Below, piece after piece: positions 9,441 to 18,908 of a stretch of DNA of 64,000 nucleotides; the first letter of the stretch is position 1, and each line of letters begins with the position of its first letter. A program made the translations under genes and the position numbers. Where the stretch lies: assembly GCA_963846925.1 (NCBI GenBank), contig CAWJXW010000001.1, positions 186,001-250,000 of the forward strand, in the 5' to 3' direction. Under the pieces are notes generated by a model. That model was not told where the DNA came from. It saw only the letters and a list, made by a program, of their open reading frames with translations, and made no database searches. Origin of the DNA: JAQBQB01 sp963846925 (GTDB lineage Bacteria; Gemmatimonadota; Gemmatimonadetes; Gemmatimonadales; Gemmatimonadaceae).

Positions 9441-10618
9441 TAGTGGTAGTACATCTCCGCCCAAGACCGTTGCGTGAGCTTCTTGGGGATGGCGGCGCCG
9501 ATCATGGCGTCTGCGATCGCGCACGACGAGTAGGTGATGAGCGCGTTACCGAGCACCGAGTTGAGCTCGAGATCGACGTCAGCGGCCATGACCGCGCCGT
9601 TGAAGTGCCCGCCCTGACCCGCGGTCGTAAGGTGGCCGCGGATGATGACCGGGCCGTACCACTCGAACCCGCCATCGACCTGCATGTCGCCGTCGACGAG
9701 AAGCATGCCCTGGCCGCCTCCGCCGGTGAGGTGGGTGTTCCCCGTTTTGTCGGAGACGTAGACGATCGGGAAATAGCTCTCACACGCGCCGGCCGGCGTG
9801 TTTCGGGTGGGGTCGCCCCAGTTCATGTTGTCGGCCGTGTTGCAACCGCCGCCGCCTGTGGTCGACGGGCTCGGCGCCTTGCTAACCTGGCCCGGCGTCA
9901 GGCTGATGGTCGCGGCCGCAGTGAGCGTCTGCCAAGTGACTCCGTTTCCGAAATTGAAATAAGTATTGCTGTCGCCGGCAACCGGCGTGACTTTGACATC
10001 CGGATTGCCGTCGACGCACTTGAAGCTCTTGCAACCCGAAAGAGAGATCGTACTGCTGTCGCCCGAAGTCGCCGCGATGCCGGGCTGCTGAGGCCCGGTG
10101 GGGCCGCAGTCCGTCCAGCCTGGCGGGGGCGTGTCGGTGCCCTCGATGAACGAGCTGCCGCCCAGCTTGAGCCCGCCGCGCAAGGTCAGCGCCGCGAGAA
10201 CGTTGATCGCGGGGAAATTCAAGCGAATCACGTTGCTCGTCCGGTGGAGCGCCTGCGTGCTGCCCGAGCCGGCGTATCCCGTCGAGACCAGCAGGTAGGT
10301 GTTGGTGTTCAAATGCGTGACCTGCACGGTGTCGGCGAAGCCGCGCGACGTCTGTTTGTCGCCGATGGTCGCGATGGCGCCGGTCGCCAGCTTGCTCATG
10401 ACCGAGTTGTTCCAGCTCGCGTAGGCGTTGTTCAGCCCGTACTCGGCCGCGCGGAAGGCGCGTTCCTGCGTGATCGTGTTCCGGCCGACGCGATTCTCCT
10501 GCGTCGCGGAGAAGAACACGCCGGCGAGGATCATGCCGATCAACACGATCGACCCGATTGCCATCGGCAGCGCGAGGCCCTTTCGGGCCGAGAGTCGCAA
10601 GTGTCGGCTTTCAGTCAT
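9440..10618 (-). CDS. PilX-like type IV pilus minor pilin/assembly protein
   Basis: A 392-residue protein. The N-terminus has a basic leader RKG, then the hydrophobic helix LALPMAIGSIVLIGMILAGVFF and the PilX_N signature QENRVGRNTITQERAFRAAEYGL (residues about 38-60), which marks PilX-type minor pilins. The usual Glu at position +5 of the mature helix is absent (Met there). The C-terminal part is long and beta-rich with GGGG and GGGGQG turns and repeats such as GDMQVDGGFEWYGPVIIRG, resembling the beta-solenoid tail seen in other PilX-like proteins. An AGGAG about eight bases before the ATG supports this start. It is the fourth gene of the FimT-PilV-PilW-PilX operon, 14 bases after pilW. Confidence 0.82.
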   Translation of the reverse strand: MTESRHLRLSARKGLALPMAIGSIVLIGMILAGVFFSATQENRVGRNTITQERAFRAAEYGLNNAYASWNNSVMSKLATGAIATIGDKQTSRGFADTVQVTHLNTNTYLLVSTGYAGSGSTQALHRTSNVIRLNFPAINVLAALTLRGGLKLGGSSFIEGTDTPPPGWTDCGPTGPQQPGIAATSGDSSTISLSGCKSFKCVDGNPDVKVTPVAGDSNTYFNFGNGVTWQTLTAAATISLTPGQVSKAPSPSTTGGGGCNTADNMNWGDPTRNTPAGACESYFPIVYVSDKTGNTHLTGGGGQGMLLVDGDMQVDGGFEWYGPVIIRGHLTTAGQGGHFNGAVMAADVDLELNSVLGNALITYSSCAIADAMIGAAIPKKLTQRSWAEMYYH

Positions 10619-10632
10619 GGTCAGGCTCCTGG

Positions 10633-11572
10633 TCAGCTTCTGTTGCGAAGGGCGACGCTCATGGAGAGCGAATCGTGGTACACGCCCTTGGTCATGCCCT
10701 GCATGTGGACATAGGCCGCCGTCTGTCCGCGAATCGTGATGTCGATTCGCGAGACCTGCGCCGGCACGTTGGTAACCGTGCCGGTGGAGTCGTAGTACGT
10801 CATCCGGATGCCGCTCGTGTCGGGGGTCGTCGACGCCGCGTACGGCCGGAACGGGCCGGCGATCGGGTTGATCGCGTTCCCCACGCCGCACGCCGGACTG
10901 CAGTAGCCGAGGTACCAGAGGCCGTCCGCGAACTGGTGGAGGCTGTAGTGCGCCGTGCGGATGAAGCGAACCGGCGCGCCGTCTAGAATCGTGGCCGAGA
11001 CGTTGCTCGTGAGGACGAGCGGGTTGGCGGCTCGCCGCGTTGAACGCCGCGTCGCAGGTGCTCGTACCGAGGGTCAGCGACGTCACGCTGTACAGCTTCC
11101 ACGTGTCGTCGGTCGCGTCTGTCGTAGTAGGACCTTCGTCGAAGATGTACGCCTGGTCGCCGAAGGTCGGCTTGGCGATCCAGGAGGTCAGCGTATTGCC
11201 GTTCGTCAGTGCGCCGGTCTGCGGAATGATGACCGTATTCGTGTTCGCCGCCGGCGCCTTGCACACGACCGACGTGCCGATCGTGTAGTTGAACTCGATC
11301 GACGAGTCGGTCATGGTGGTGATGTCGCCGCCGGACGCTCGAGATGCCGCGCAGGTCGCCGCCCAGGATGGCTTCGGCCTGACGAAGCTGCGTCCGCAGC
11401 ACGATCAGTTCGCCCGTGCCGTTGTAGAACTGTTGCTGCTTGGTCAACACGTTCATCAGCGAGCCGCCGACGATGGCGAGCAGCACGAGCACCACGAGCG
11501 TCTCGGCCATCGTGAAGCCGGTGCGCGAGTGCGTGACCGCGCGCCGGGAGGTTCAAGCGTCGGGATGTTCAT
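10633..11572 (-). CDS. PilW-like minor pilin (three frame breaks)
   Basis: A minor pilin of about 310 residues. The start ATG overlaps the stop of the PilV-like gene (ATGA at 11569-11572), which indicates translational coupling. The prepilin site TG|FTMAE followed by TLVVLVLLAIVGGSLMNVL has the expected Phe+1 and Glu+5. The coding sequence changes frame three times: near 11528 (between the leader and GFTMAE), near 11340 (between GDLRGISS and SGGDITTMTDSS), and near 11030 (between CDAAFNAA and NPLVLTSNVS). Each segment reads as plausible protein and the last ends SVALRNRS at 10633. Three independent breaks in one gene of a conserved operon are easier to explain by sequence error than by decay. 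Confidence 0.75.
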
Positions 11573-11957
11573 GCGCATGGCACCACCGACCGCATCTCGA
11601 CGTAGCGCGTGAGGCCCGCGCGCGGCGTGTAGGTCACCGATTCGACGACGGCTTGGGCCTTCCCGTTGATCGCGGTGATCACCCAGTTCTCGGCAAATGG
11701 CGGGTGGTCGCCGTGTCGCTTGTTAGATAGGTGCAGCCCTTGCTGCGAATGGTCTCCATGCGCTGCGTGGCGACGATGGCGGCGATCGCCGACTGATTGC
11801 CCCACCGCATCTGCCGGAGCACGCCCACCGCGCCACCGGCGAGCGAGAGCAAGCCGATGCTGATCAGGATGATCGCGATCAGCAGCTCGGGCATGGTGAA
11901 CCCGGCGCGGACGCGCGGGGCGCCATCTGGCGCCGCGTGCCGCCTTACTGTCCGCAC
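11569..11957 (-). CDS. PilV-like minor pilin (frameshifted)
   Basis: A type IV prepilin-like protein of about 130 residues. The prepilin cleavage motif is RAG|FTMPE followed by LLIAIILISIGLLSLAGGAVG, with Glu at +5, and the next segment NQSAIAAIVATQRMETIRSK fits PilV/GspI-like proteins. The frame changes near 11700, after TATTRH; the other frame continues PFAENWVITAINGKAQAVVE and ends VVPCA. I chose the GTG at 11957, which overlaps the upstream gene by only 13 bases; an ATG at 11990 would give a longer leader. Its stop overlaps the pilW ATG. Confidence 0.75.
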
Positions 11958-12452
11958 TTTCGCGCGATGAGACCGAGTCGAGAAACGCATATGGAGTCCT
12001 TGACGCCGTTTCGAGTAAAGACGTAGGTGCGACCCGCGGAAATGTTGGTGCTCATGCCTCGCGAATCGAAGATGATCGAGTCCTGGCTCGGCGCCGAGCC
12101 TCCGAGCGTGACCGCGACCCCGCGAGCGTTCATCAGCGACACGCCCTTCGAGACGTTGATGCTCGTGCCGTCCGGCTGATTGACGTTCGACCAGATCGTG
12201 TTGCTGTTCGCGTGGAAGTGTCCCAACTGCGACTGGCGGATCGCCGCGGCGCGGGCCGTGGCGAGATAACTGCTGAACTGTTGCTTCGCGGAACGCACGG
12301 ACATTCGGTCGCGCATGCCGGCGAACTTGGGCATCGCGATCGCCATCGTGATGCCGGCGATGACGAGCACGACCATCATCTCGATGAGGCTGAACGCCTC
12401 GGCGAGACCGCAGGCTTCCGTGCGTGCGCGCGTAAAGGGCAAACAATGTCAT
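11945..12452 (-). CDS. GspH/FimT family pseudopilin
   Basis: First gene of the minor pilin operon, about 165 residues. The prepilin helix is FSLIEMMVVLVIAGITMAIAMPKF with Glu at +5, followed by SAKQQFSSYLATARAAAIRQS, the typical FimT/GspH continuation; the C-terminus is a beta domain ending RKCGQ. In the sequence as given the residue before Phe+1 is Ala and the start would be a TTG at 12442. If one G near 12393 is an error, the ATG at 12452 gives MTLFALYARTHGSLRSRRG|FSLIE, a classical leader with Gly at -1. I prefer this reading and give 12452 as the start. FimT-type proteins sit at the pilus tip and are linked to initiation and DNA uptake in other bacteria. Confidence 0.8.
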
Positions 12453-12634
12453 CAGGGTGCTCGGGTACGAAATACGATCACGGCCGCTCGACGCAGCCCG
12501 ACCACTCAAAGGACTGGAGGCGCGATCGTTCGGTAACCCTAAAGTATCGGCACGCGTTGTCGCTGCCAAAGCGACATGTCAGCGCGGTAAACATCCGCCG
12601 AGCAACATGTTAAGGACGGTCGCGCGCGCCACGT

Positions 12635-12693
12635 TGTCACGGATTTTCACACCCTCGTATTGTTCTAAAACGTGACAGTTCCGGCGGAGAACT
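12635..12693. promoter_or_regulatory. Inverted repeats upstream of the fatty-acid oxidation genes
   Basis: The 246-base divergent region between the pilin operon and the 3-hydroxyacyl-CoA dehydrogenase contains two inverted repeats. TGTCACG (12635-12641) and CGTGACA (12671-12677) form perfect seven-base arms 29 bases apart. AGTTC (12677-12681) and GAACT (12689-12693) lie directly before the ATG at 12699. Either could be an operator for a fatty-acid-responsive repressor, but I cannot assign a regulator. Confidence 0.35.
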
Positions 12694-12698
12694 AGGTC

Positions 12699-15025
12699 AT
12701 GAGCATTCGCAGGCTCGGTGTGATCGGAGCGGGGACGATGGGAGGCGGGATCGCGGCGCTCGCCGCGTCCGCGGGCGTGCCCGTGATCCTCCTCGACGTG
12801 CCGGGTTCCGGGCCCGATCGGAACGCCGTGGCGCGCGGCGGCGTCGAGCGCGCGAAGAAGGCGAAGCCCGCCGCGTTCATGGCCGCCGACCGCGCCGCGC
12901 TGATCGAGATCGGCAACACCGAGGACGACCTCGAACGCCTCGCGGGGTGCGACCTCGTCGTCGAAGCGATTATCGAAAAGCTCGAGCCGAAGCAGGCGCT
13001 CTTCGCCCGCCTCGAAAAAGTGCTTCCCTCGCACACGATCGTCGCTTCGAACACGTCGAGCATTCCGATGAGCATGCTCACGGACCGCCTCGGCGTGGAT
13101 CTTCGGTCTCGCTTCGTGGGCATGCACTTCTTCAATCCGCCGCGCTACCTCCACCTGCTCGAGATCATCCCGGGGCCCCAGACGTCGAGCGCGACGATCG
13201 ACGCGGTGCGCCGCTTCAGCGACCGGATCCTCGGAAAAGGGATCGTCGTCGCCAACGACGTTCCCGGATTCGTCGCCAACCGGCTCGGCGTATTCGGCAT
13301 GGTGCTCGCCATCCGCCAGATGGAGAAACACGGCCTCACGATCGATGAAACCGACGCCCTTACGGGCGTCTTAACGGGCCGCTCGAAGTCGGCGACGTTC
13401 CGCACGGCCGATCTCTCGGGCATCGACGTGATCGCGCACGTGACCAAGGAGTTGAGCGAGGCGACCGGCGAGGACTTCGCGCTCTCGTCATGGGTTCTCG
13501 ATCTCGTGAAGGCCGGGCGGCTCGGCGAGAAGAGCGGAGCGGGCTTTTACCGGCGCGTCGGGAAGGAGATTCAGACGCTCGACTGGAAGACGGGCGAATA
13601 CGCGCCGCAATCGAAACCAGAGAGCGCCGAGCTGTCGCGCCTCGCCGCGATGCCGTTGGCCGAGCGATTCGCCGCGATCCGCGGCTGGGGGGGGGATACG
13701 AGCGATCGCTTCGGCGCGTTCGTGCAGGAGTATCTGCTGCGTTTTTCGCATTACGTGTTGACCACGGGACCAATCGTCGCACGCGACATTCCGTCGATCG
13801 ACGACGCGATGGCCTGGGGTTACGCGTGGGAAGCCGGCCCTTTCGCGCAGATGGATCTACTCGGCACCGAGTTCCTCGCGAGCGGATTCTCGCGACTTGT
13901 CGCTGGAGAGCCGGATCTACTGCGGCGGGCCGAAGGACGGGTTCTTTCGCGACGACGGGGCGAAGGTCCTGTCGTTCAAAGAGGGCTACGAGCCGGTCGA
14001 ACGGCCCGCTGGTGAGATTCGGCTCGCCGATTTTCATCGTCCGTCGAACCGCTCGCGCGTCCTCGAAGACTCGCGCGACGCGTCGCTGATCGACGTCGGC
14101 GGCGGCGTGGCAGTGCTCGAATACCATAGTAAGCTCAACACGCTCGGCGAAGGCGTGATCGCGATGATCCACCGCGCCCTCGACCGCGTGGAGCGCGATG
14201 GGCTCGCGGGCCTCGTGATCGGCAACGACGATCCGCGCACGTTCACGGCCGGCGCCGATCTGATGTACATGCTCACGCTTGTAGACGAAAAGGATTGGTC
14301 GCGCGCCGCCGAGGCCGTTCGCCACTTCCAGAACACGGCGCTGCGGATTCGCCAGTCGCCGTTTCCCGTCGTCGCCGCGCCGTTCGGCCTCGCGCTCGGC
14401 GGCGGGTGCGAGTTCTCGCTCTACGCGGATCGCGTGCAGGCGCACGCCGAGCTGTACATGGGGCTCGTCGAGGTCGGGGTGGGGATCATTCCGGCGGGCG
14501 GCGGCACGACCGAACTGCTTGTTCCGCTTCGCCGGCGAGCTCGCGCCGTACATCGAGGCCGATCCGTTCGAGGGCGTTCGGCGCGCGTTCCAGACGATCG
14601 CGATGGCGACGACGAGCACCAGCGCGCTCGACGCCCGCTCGATCGGCTATCTGCGTCCAGTCGATCGGATCACGATGAACCGCGACCGTTTGATCGCCGA
14701 CGCCGTGGCTCGCGTGACGGATCTCGCCGCCGACTACGTGCCGCCCGTGCCGCGCCGAATCACGGCGATGGGAAAGGACGCACTCGGCAACCTCCAATAC
14801 GCCGCGTGGGCGATGAAGGAAGCCGGCCAGATCTCGGATCACGACGTTCGCATCGCGCACGAGCTCGCGTACGTGCTCACGGGAGGCGACGGCCCGCCGC
14901 GGCAGGTGACCGAGCAGGACCTGCTCGACCTCGAGCGCGAGGCGTTTCTTCGACTGCTCGGCACACGCGAAACGCAGGAGCGTATCAAGTACATGCTGAA
15001 GACTGGTAAGCCGCTGAGGAACTGA
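12699..15025 (+). CDS. 3-hydroxyacyl-CoA dehydrogenase/enoyl-CoA hydratase fusion, FadN-like (two frame breaks)
   Basis: A bifunctional beta-oxidation enzyme of about 775 residues in the FadN order, with the dehydrogenase first and the hydratase last. The NAD-binding site is VIGAGTMGGGIA at residues 8-19. The dehydrogenase domain also shows SNTSSIP and MHFFNPP with the catalytic histidine, and a second HCDH domain follows (VPGFVANRLG, KSGAGFYRRVG). The hydratase part has the oxyanion-hole segments FTAGADLMYM and GLALGGGCEFSLYADR. The frame changes near 13890 (between ASGFSRL and SLESRIYCGG) and near 14518 (between GGGTTELL and FRFAGELAPY). The protein ends ERIKYMLKTGKPLRN at 15025. It catalyses hydration of enoyl-CoA and oxidation of 3-hydroxyacyl-CoA, and is followed by the thiolase that completes the cycle. 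Confidence 0.88.
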
Positions 15026-15026
15026 T

Positions 15027-15156
15027 GGTGGACCGGTGGACCGGTAGACCGGTGTACCGGTAAAGCGAACTGCGGCTGCCCCGCGGTTTCCCGGTCTCTC
15101 GGTCACCGGTCCACCGGTCCACCGGTCCACCGGTCCACCGGTCCACCGGTCCACCG
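15027..15156. repeat. 8-bp tandem repeats in inverted arrangement (GGTGGACC/GGTCCACC)
   Basis: About four imperfect copies of the unit GGTGGACC (15027-15061) are followed, after about 30 bases, by roughly seven copies of its reverse complement GGTCCACC (15092-15156). The two halves can pair over more than 30 bases, so the DNA could form a cruciform and the RNA a long hairpin with the loop at about 15062-15091. It lies between the dehydrogenase/hydratase stop and the thiolase start. The same unit recurs at 24568-24609. Confidence 0.9.
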
Positions 15157-15177
15157 TCTCACCAGAGGTACCTGGAC

Positions 15178-16350
15178 ATGAAAGAAGTCGTGATCGTTTC
15201 CGCCGTCCGTAGTCCGGTCGGCCGAGGAAGGAAGGACGGGTCGCTTGCCGACGTTCACGCCGTCGACCTTTCGGCGGCGATGATGCGCTCGGCGATCGAT
15301 CGCGTCGGGATCGACCCGGCGACGATCGACGACGTGTACTGGGGCTGCGCGATGCCCGAGGCGACGCAGGGGCTCAACGTCGCGCGCCTCGCGTGGCTGC
15401 GCGCGGGTCTGCCGGTGAGCGTTCCCGCGGCGACGGTGAATCGATTCTGCTCGTCGGGCTTGCAGACCGTCGCACTCGCCGCGCAGGAGATCATGAGCGA
15501 CATGGCCGACGTCGCGCTCGCCGGCGGCGTCGAGATGATGAGCCAGGTGCCCATGTCCGGCTACCACACGCGGCTCGATCCGGAGATCACCGAGTCGTAC
15601 ATCGGCATGGGCTACACCGCCGAACGCGTCGCCGAGCGGTGGAAGGTGACGCGCGAGGATCAGGACCGGTGGGCGCTGGGCAGCCAGCAGAAGGCCGCGC
15701 GCGCGTTGAGCAGCGGAGCGTTCGACGGGCAGATCGTGCCGGTCGACGTCGAGCGCGTAGCGTGGAAGGGCGCCGAGAAAACCGAGAGCACGACGAAGTT
15801 CGAGCGCGACGAGCTGCCGCGGCCCGACACGACGCTCGAGGGGCTCGCGAAGCTGCGTCCGGCGTTCAAGGTCAACGGAACCGTGACCGCCGGGAACGCG
15901 AGCCCGTACTCCGACGGCGCGGCCGCGGTGCTCCTCATGACCGCCGAACGCGCGAAGGAGCTGGGACTGAAGCCGCTCGCGCGCTTCATCACGTTCGCGG
16001 CGGCGGGCGTCGAGCCGGACGTGATGGGCGTCGGTCCGATCAAGGCGGTGCCGAAGGCGCTCAAGCGCGCCGGCATCAAGCTCGACGACGTGAAGCTCAT
16101 CGAGTTCAACGAAGCGTTCGCCGCGCAAGTCGTCGCGGTCGTTCGCGAGCTCGGATTCGACGAGTCGAAGGTCAACGTGAACGGCGGCGCGATCGCCCTC
16201 GGGCATCCGCTCGGCGCGACGGGCGCCAAGCTCACGACGCAACTCGTGCACGAACTCGGGAAGCGCGGCGGCGGGACGGGTCTCGTGACGATGTGCATCG
16301 GCGGCGGGATGGGCGCGGCGGGCCTGTTCGAGGTGTACGCCGCGGCCTGA
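15178..16350 (+). CDS. fadA: Acetyl-CoA C-acyltransferase (thiolase)
   Basis: A 390-residue thiolase that cleaves 3-ketoacyl-CoA to acetyl-CoA and a shortened acyl-CoA. The acyl-accepting Cys91 is in VNRFCSSGLQ, the active-site His343 in GGAIALGHPLGATGA and the second Cys373 in MCIGGGMG. Length and motif order match FadA/FadI-type degradative thiolases. The ATG at 15178 is preceded by AGAGG at suitable distance. It directly follows the fused dehydrogenase/hydratase gene, separated by the inverted 8-bp repeat array, so the two form a beta-oxidation unit if the repeats do not stop transcription. Confidence 0.93.
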   Translation: MKEVVIVSAVRSPVGRGRKDGSLADVHAVDLSAAMMRSAIDRVGIDPATIDDVYWGCAMPEATQGLNVARLAWLRAGLPVSVPAATVNRFCSSGLQTVALAAQEIMSDMADVALAGGVEMMSQVPMSGYHTRLDPEITESYIGMGYTAERVAERWKVTREDQDRWALGSQQKAARALSSGAFDGQIVPVDVERVAWKGAEKTESTTKFERDELPRPDTTLEGLAKLRPAFKVNGTVTAGNASPYSDGAAAVLLMTAERAKELGLKPLARFITFAAAGVEPDVMGVGPIKAVPKALKRAGIKLDDVKLIEFNEAFAAQVVAVVRELGFDESKVNVNGGAIALGHPLGATGAKLTTQLVHELGKRGGGTGLVTMCIGGGMGAAGLFEVYAAA

Positions 16351-16363
16351 CGGGGGGGCCGCG
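16341..16363 (+). terminator. GC-rich hairpin at the thiolase stop
   Basis: CGCGGCC (16341-16347) and GGCCGCG (16357-16363) form a perfect seven-base stem with a nine-base loop that includes the TGA of the thiolase gene. No T-tract follows, so if it stops transcription it does so as an L-shaped or attenuator-type structure. Confidence 0.4.
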
Positions 16364-16422
16364 TCTGGAATCCGTCGGCTGTGCGCGGTATTGTCTCTCG
16401 GCCTCACCCGAGAGAATCGTCA

Positions 16423-17702
16423 ATGCGCTCGCTGCTCGCGCTGTTCGTCGCGGCCGTTCCCGCGTTCGCGTCCGCCCAAGGGGTCTCGGTGACGTTCCCG
16501 AATCCGCTTGCCCGTCCGCACATGAGCTACACGATGAACAGCCAGTCCGCTCCGATCGTCATCCGCGCCGACCGAATCGTGGACGGCCGCGGCAACGTGA
16601 TCCAGGGCGGTGACGTCGTCGTCGAGAACGGCAAGATCGTGCGCATCGACAAGACGGCGTCCGGAACGCCGACGTACGACTTGCGCGGCTTCACGCTGCT
16701 GCCGGGTCTGATCGACGCGCACGCGCATCTGTCGTGGTACTTCAACCGGCAGGGCCGCTATCACACGCGCGCCGACGGCGACACGCCGGTGGAATCGATG
16801 CTGTCCATGGCGGCGAATGCCTACGCCACATTGATGGCGGGATTCACGACGATTCAGAGCCCCGGCAGATCCGGAGGACAAGGATCTCCGCGAATGGATC
16901 GCGAGCGGCGGCGTGCCCGGCCCGCGCGTGCTCACGTCGCTGTCGATCCGTTCAACAACACGCGCCTCGGAGCCGGACTCGCTTCGCGCGCTCGTGCGCC
17001 AGCGCAAGGCGCAGGGCGCCGACGTCATCAAGATCTTCGCGTCGGCGAGCATTCGAGACGGTGGCGCGCAGACGATGAGCGACGCGCAGCTCGCCGCGCT
17101 CTGCGGGGAGGCGAAGGCTCAGGGCATGCGCACGATGGTCCACGCGCACAGCTCCGAGAGCATAAAGGCGTCGGTGAACGCGGGCTGCAATCAGATCGAG
17201 CATGGCGTGTTCGCCAACGACGAAGTGCTCAAGCTGATGGCCGACAAGGGCGTCTACTTCGACCCACAGGTCTGCCTCGTCTTCCGCAACTATCTCGACA
17301 ACCGCGCCAAGTACGAAGGGATCGGCAACTACAACGAGGCCGGCTTCGCGGCGATGGAGAAGGCGCTGCCGATGGCGGCCGAGATGTACAAGCGCGCGAT
17401 CCACACGCCGGGACTCAAGGTCATCTTCGGGACCGACGCGGTCGCCGGGCGCGCACGGGCGGAACGCCGAAGAGCTCGTGTGCCGCGTGAAAGACGGCGG
17501 GCAGTCGCCGCTCGACGCCATCACCTCGGCGACGTCGCTCACCGCCGAGTCGATGCACCTCGGCAACGAGATCGGGGCGATCGCTCTGGGGTTGCAGGCC
17601 GACATCATCGCCGTGCGCGGCGATCCGACGAAGGACATCACGGCGCTGCGAAACGTGCAGTTCGTGATGAAGGGCGGAAAAGTCTACAAGAACGATCGCT
17701 GA
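16423..17702 (+). CDS. Exported amidohydrolase family protein (two frame breaks)
   Basis: A metal-dependent amidohydrolase of about 425 residues, of the imidazolonepropionase/prolidase-like type often seen exported in this kind of genome. The signal peptide is MRSLLALFVAAVPAFASAQ. The metal-binding HxH lies in GLIDAHAHLSWYF, the ligand lysine in GADVIKIFASASIRDGG, histidines in MVHAHSSESIKASVNAGCNQIEHG, and the aspartate in VIFGTDAVAG. The frame changes near 16860 and near 17450. Removing one C from CCCC (16860-16864) gives SPADPEDKDLREWIASGG, and removing one G from GGG near 17450 gives VAGAHGRNAEELVCRVK; both restore family sequence. The C-terminus LGLQADIIAVRGDP is typical. Substrate unknown. 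Confidence 0.85.
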
Positions 17703-17719
17703 GCGGGGGCGCGCTCAGC
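17698..17719. terminator. Terminator-like hairpin between convergent genes
   Basis: GCTGAGCG (17698-17705) and CGCTCAGC (17712-17719) form a perfect eight-base stem with a six-base G-rich loop. The TGA of the amidohydrolase is inside the left arm, and the Lrp-like gene ends on the opposite strand at 17748. The placement fits a bidirectional terminator, although there is no T-tract. Confidence 0.5.
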
Positions 17720-17778
17720 CGCGCATCGACGCGGAGTCGAGTCCCACTCAGCCGCGCATCGCCGCGGCGTCGACCCCT
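17714..17778. repeat. 33-bp imperfect direct repeat at the 3' end of the Lrp-like gene
   Basis: The segment 17714-17745 is repeated at 17747-17778 with about four differences. The second copy encodes the last codons and the stop of the Lrp-like protein (ending DAAAMRG). The first copy lies downstream of that stop and, at a spacing of exactly eleven codons, contains a second in-phase stop. It looks like an old tandem duplication of the gene end. Confidence 0.75.
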
Positions 17779-18881
17779 ATGGCCGCGCACCAGCGCACGT
17801 AGGCGGCGGGCGAGATCTCCGACGGCTTGATCTCGCTCCGCCCGCCCCAAAAAACGTTCGTGTAGGACACGGGCATGCCGATCGACGCGAGGTGCGCGTC
17901 GATCGCCGCCTTGTGCGCGAGCACCGCGGGCTTCTCCGTGCCGTGGGCGACCGCCATGATGTTCACGTCGGCGAAGTCGGGTCCGCCCTCGCGCCAATAC
18001 GCATGCGTGAGGATGTGATGGCGGCCGACCTCGCGTCCCGCCTCGATCTCTCGGCCGGCGGGCACGCGCCAGTGAAAGAGCGCGTTGTAGCGCGTGACGC
18101 GCGTGCCGGAGGTCGACGGCTTCACGTGCTCCAGGAACGTGGAGAATCGTCCGATCACGCCACGCTCGTTCAGCGACCTGGCGACCGACGCGAACTCGTC
18201 GAGTGAAAGCCCTGCCTCCCGCGCGCGCCCCCGCCATGGCTCGTCGACGATCTCTTCGACCGCGAATTCCCGCTTGAGCGGCTCGAGCACGCGCCATTCG
18301 AGGTCGCTCAATTCGACGATGTTCGTGTCGATGACCTGTCCCGGCCCGTCGGTCTTGCTCCCGGGCTCGATCCCGCGACGCCGCACGTGGCCGACGCCGA
18401 GCGCGAACAGCCGCTTCGCCGGCATGATGCGATACGTCTCCGCGCCGACACGCGCGGCGAGCGCGTCGCAGTGCCGCGCCATCGAGAACCCCTGAGGCAC
18501 CTTGAGCGTGGTCCACAGGCGAAACGCCGACCCCGTCGTCTCCGCATCGGTCGAGCGGATCACGATGTGGCCGGAGAAGGGATCCTCCTTCCACATGAAA
18601 TCGAACGCGGCATCGAGTCGGTCGCTCGGCACGCGCCAGGCGACCAGCGCGCCCGGCGCGAGGTTCGTCGCCATCAGCGTCTGCCGAATGCGCCGGATCG
18701 TCCCGGCGGCGAGCATCGCGCGGAGGCGATCGTGGACGGTGGCGACGTCGACGTCGGCGAGGCGCGCGATCTCGGCGAACGGATCGATCAGAAAACCCGC
18801 GATGCGATCCTCGGACACCGCGAGGATGCGCGCGTTGAGCGGGTCGGTGATTTCGGTTGGGACAGAGGCTGCGACGGCCAT
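17748..18881 (-). CDS. Two-domain Lrp/AsnC-like protein, siroheme decarboxylase (AhbAB/NirDL) type
   Basis: A 377-residue protein with two similar halves, each a winged-helix segment followed by a ferredoxin-like AsnC domain. The N-terminal half has ISRLADVD-like helix spacing (EIARLADVDVATVHDRLRAM, then GTIRRI). The second half has SLDEFASVARSLNERGVIGRF followed by YNALFHWRVPAGREIEAG and HAYWREGGPDFADVNIMAVAHG. The last segments resemble the conserved region of NirD/NirL/AhbB proteins, which decarboxylate siroheme on the way to heme d1 or heme b. No other heme-branch gene lies nearby, so a regulatory Lrp-type role is also possible. It follows the histidine kinase by 27 bases on the same strand. 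Confidence 0.65.
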   Translation of the reverse strand: MAVAASVPTEITDPLNARILAVSEDRIAGFLIDPFAEIARLADVDVATVHDRLRAMLAAGTIRRIRQTLMATNLAPGALVAWRVPSDRLDAAFDFMWKEDPFSGHIVIRSTDAETTGSAFRLWTTLKVPQGFSMARHCDALAARVGAETYRIMPAKRLFALGVGHVRRRGIEPGSKTDGPGQVIDTNIVELSDLEWRVLEPLKREFAVEEIVDEPWRGRAREAGLSLDEFASVARSLNERGVIGRFSTFLEHVKPSTSGTRVTRYNALFHWRVPAGREIEAGREVGRHHILTHAYWREGGPDFADVNIMAVAHGTEKPAVLAHKAAIDAHLASIGMPVSYTNVFWGGRSEIKPSEISPAAYVRWCAAIGVDAAAMRG

Positions 18882-18908
18882 CCTACAAAGCTAGCCGGCG
18901 GTGCGCGG

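Noticed and set aside
8540..10714. Long plus-strand open frame spanning the metalloprotease end and the pilin gene
   Set aside because: It crosses two well-supported genes in other frames and has no recognisable protein features.
15027..15156. Possible CRISPR array
   Set aside because: The unit is only 8 bp, has no spacers, and no cas genes are nearby.
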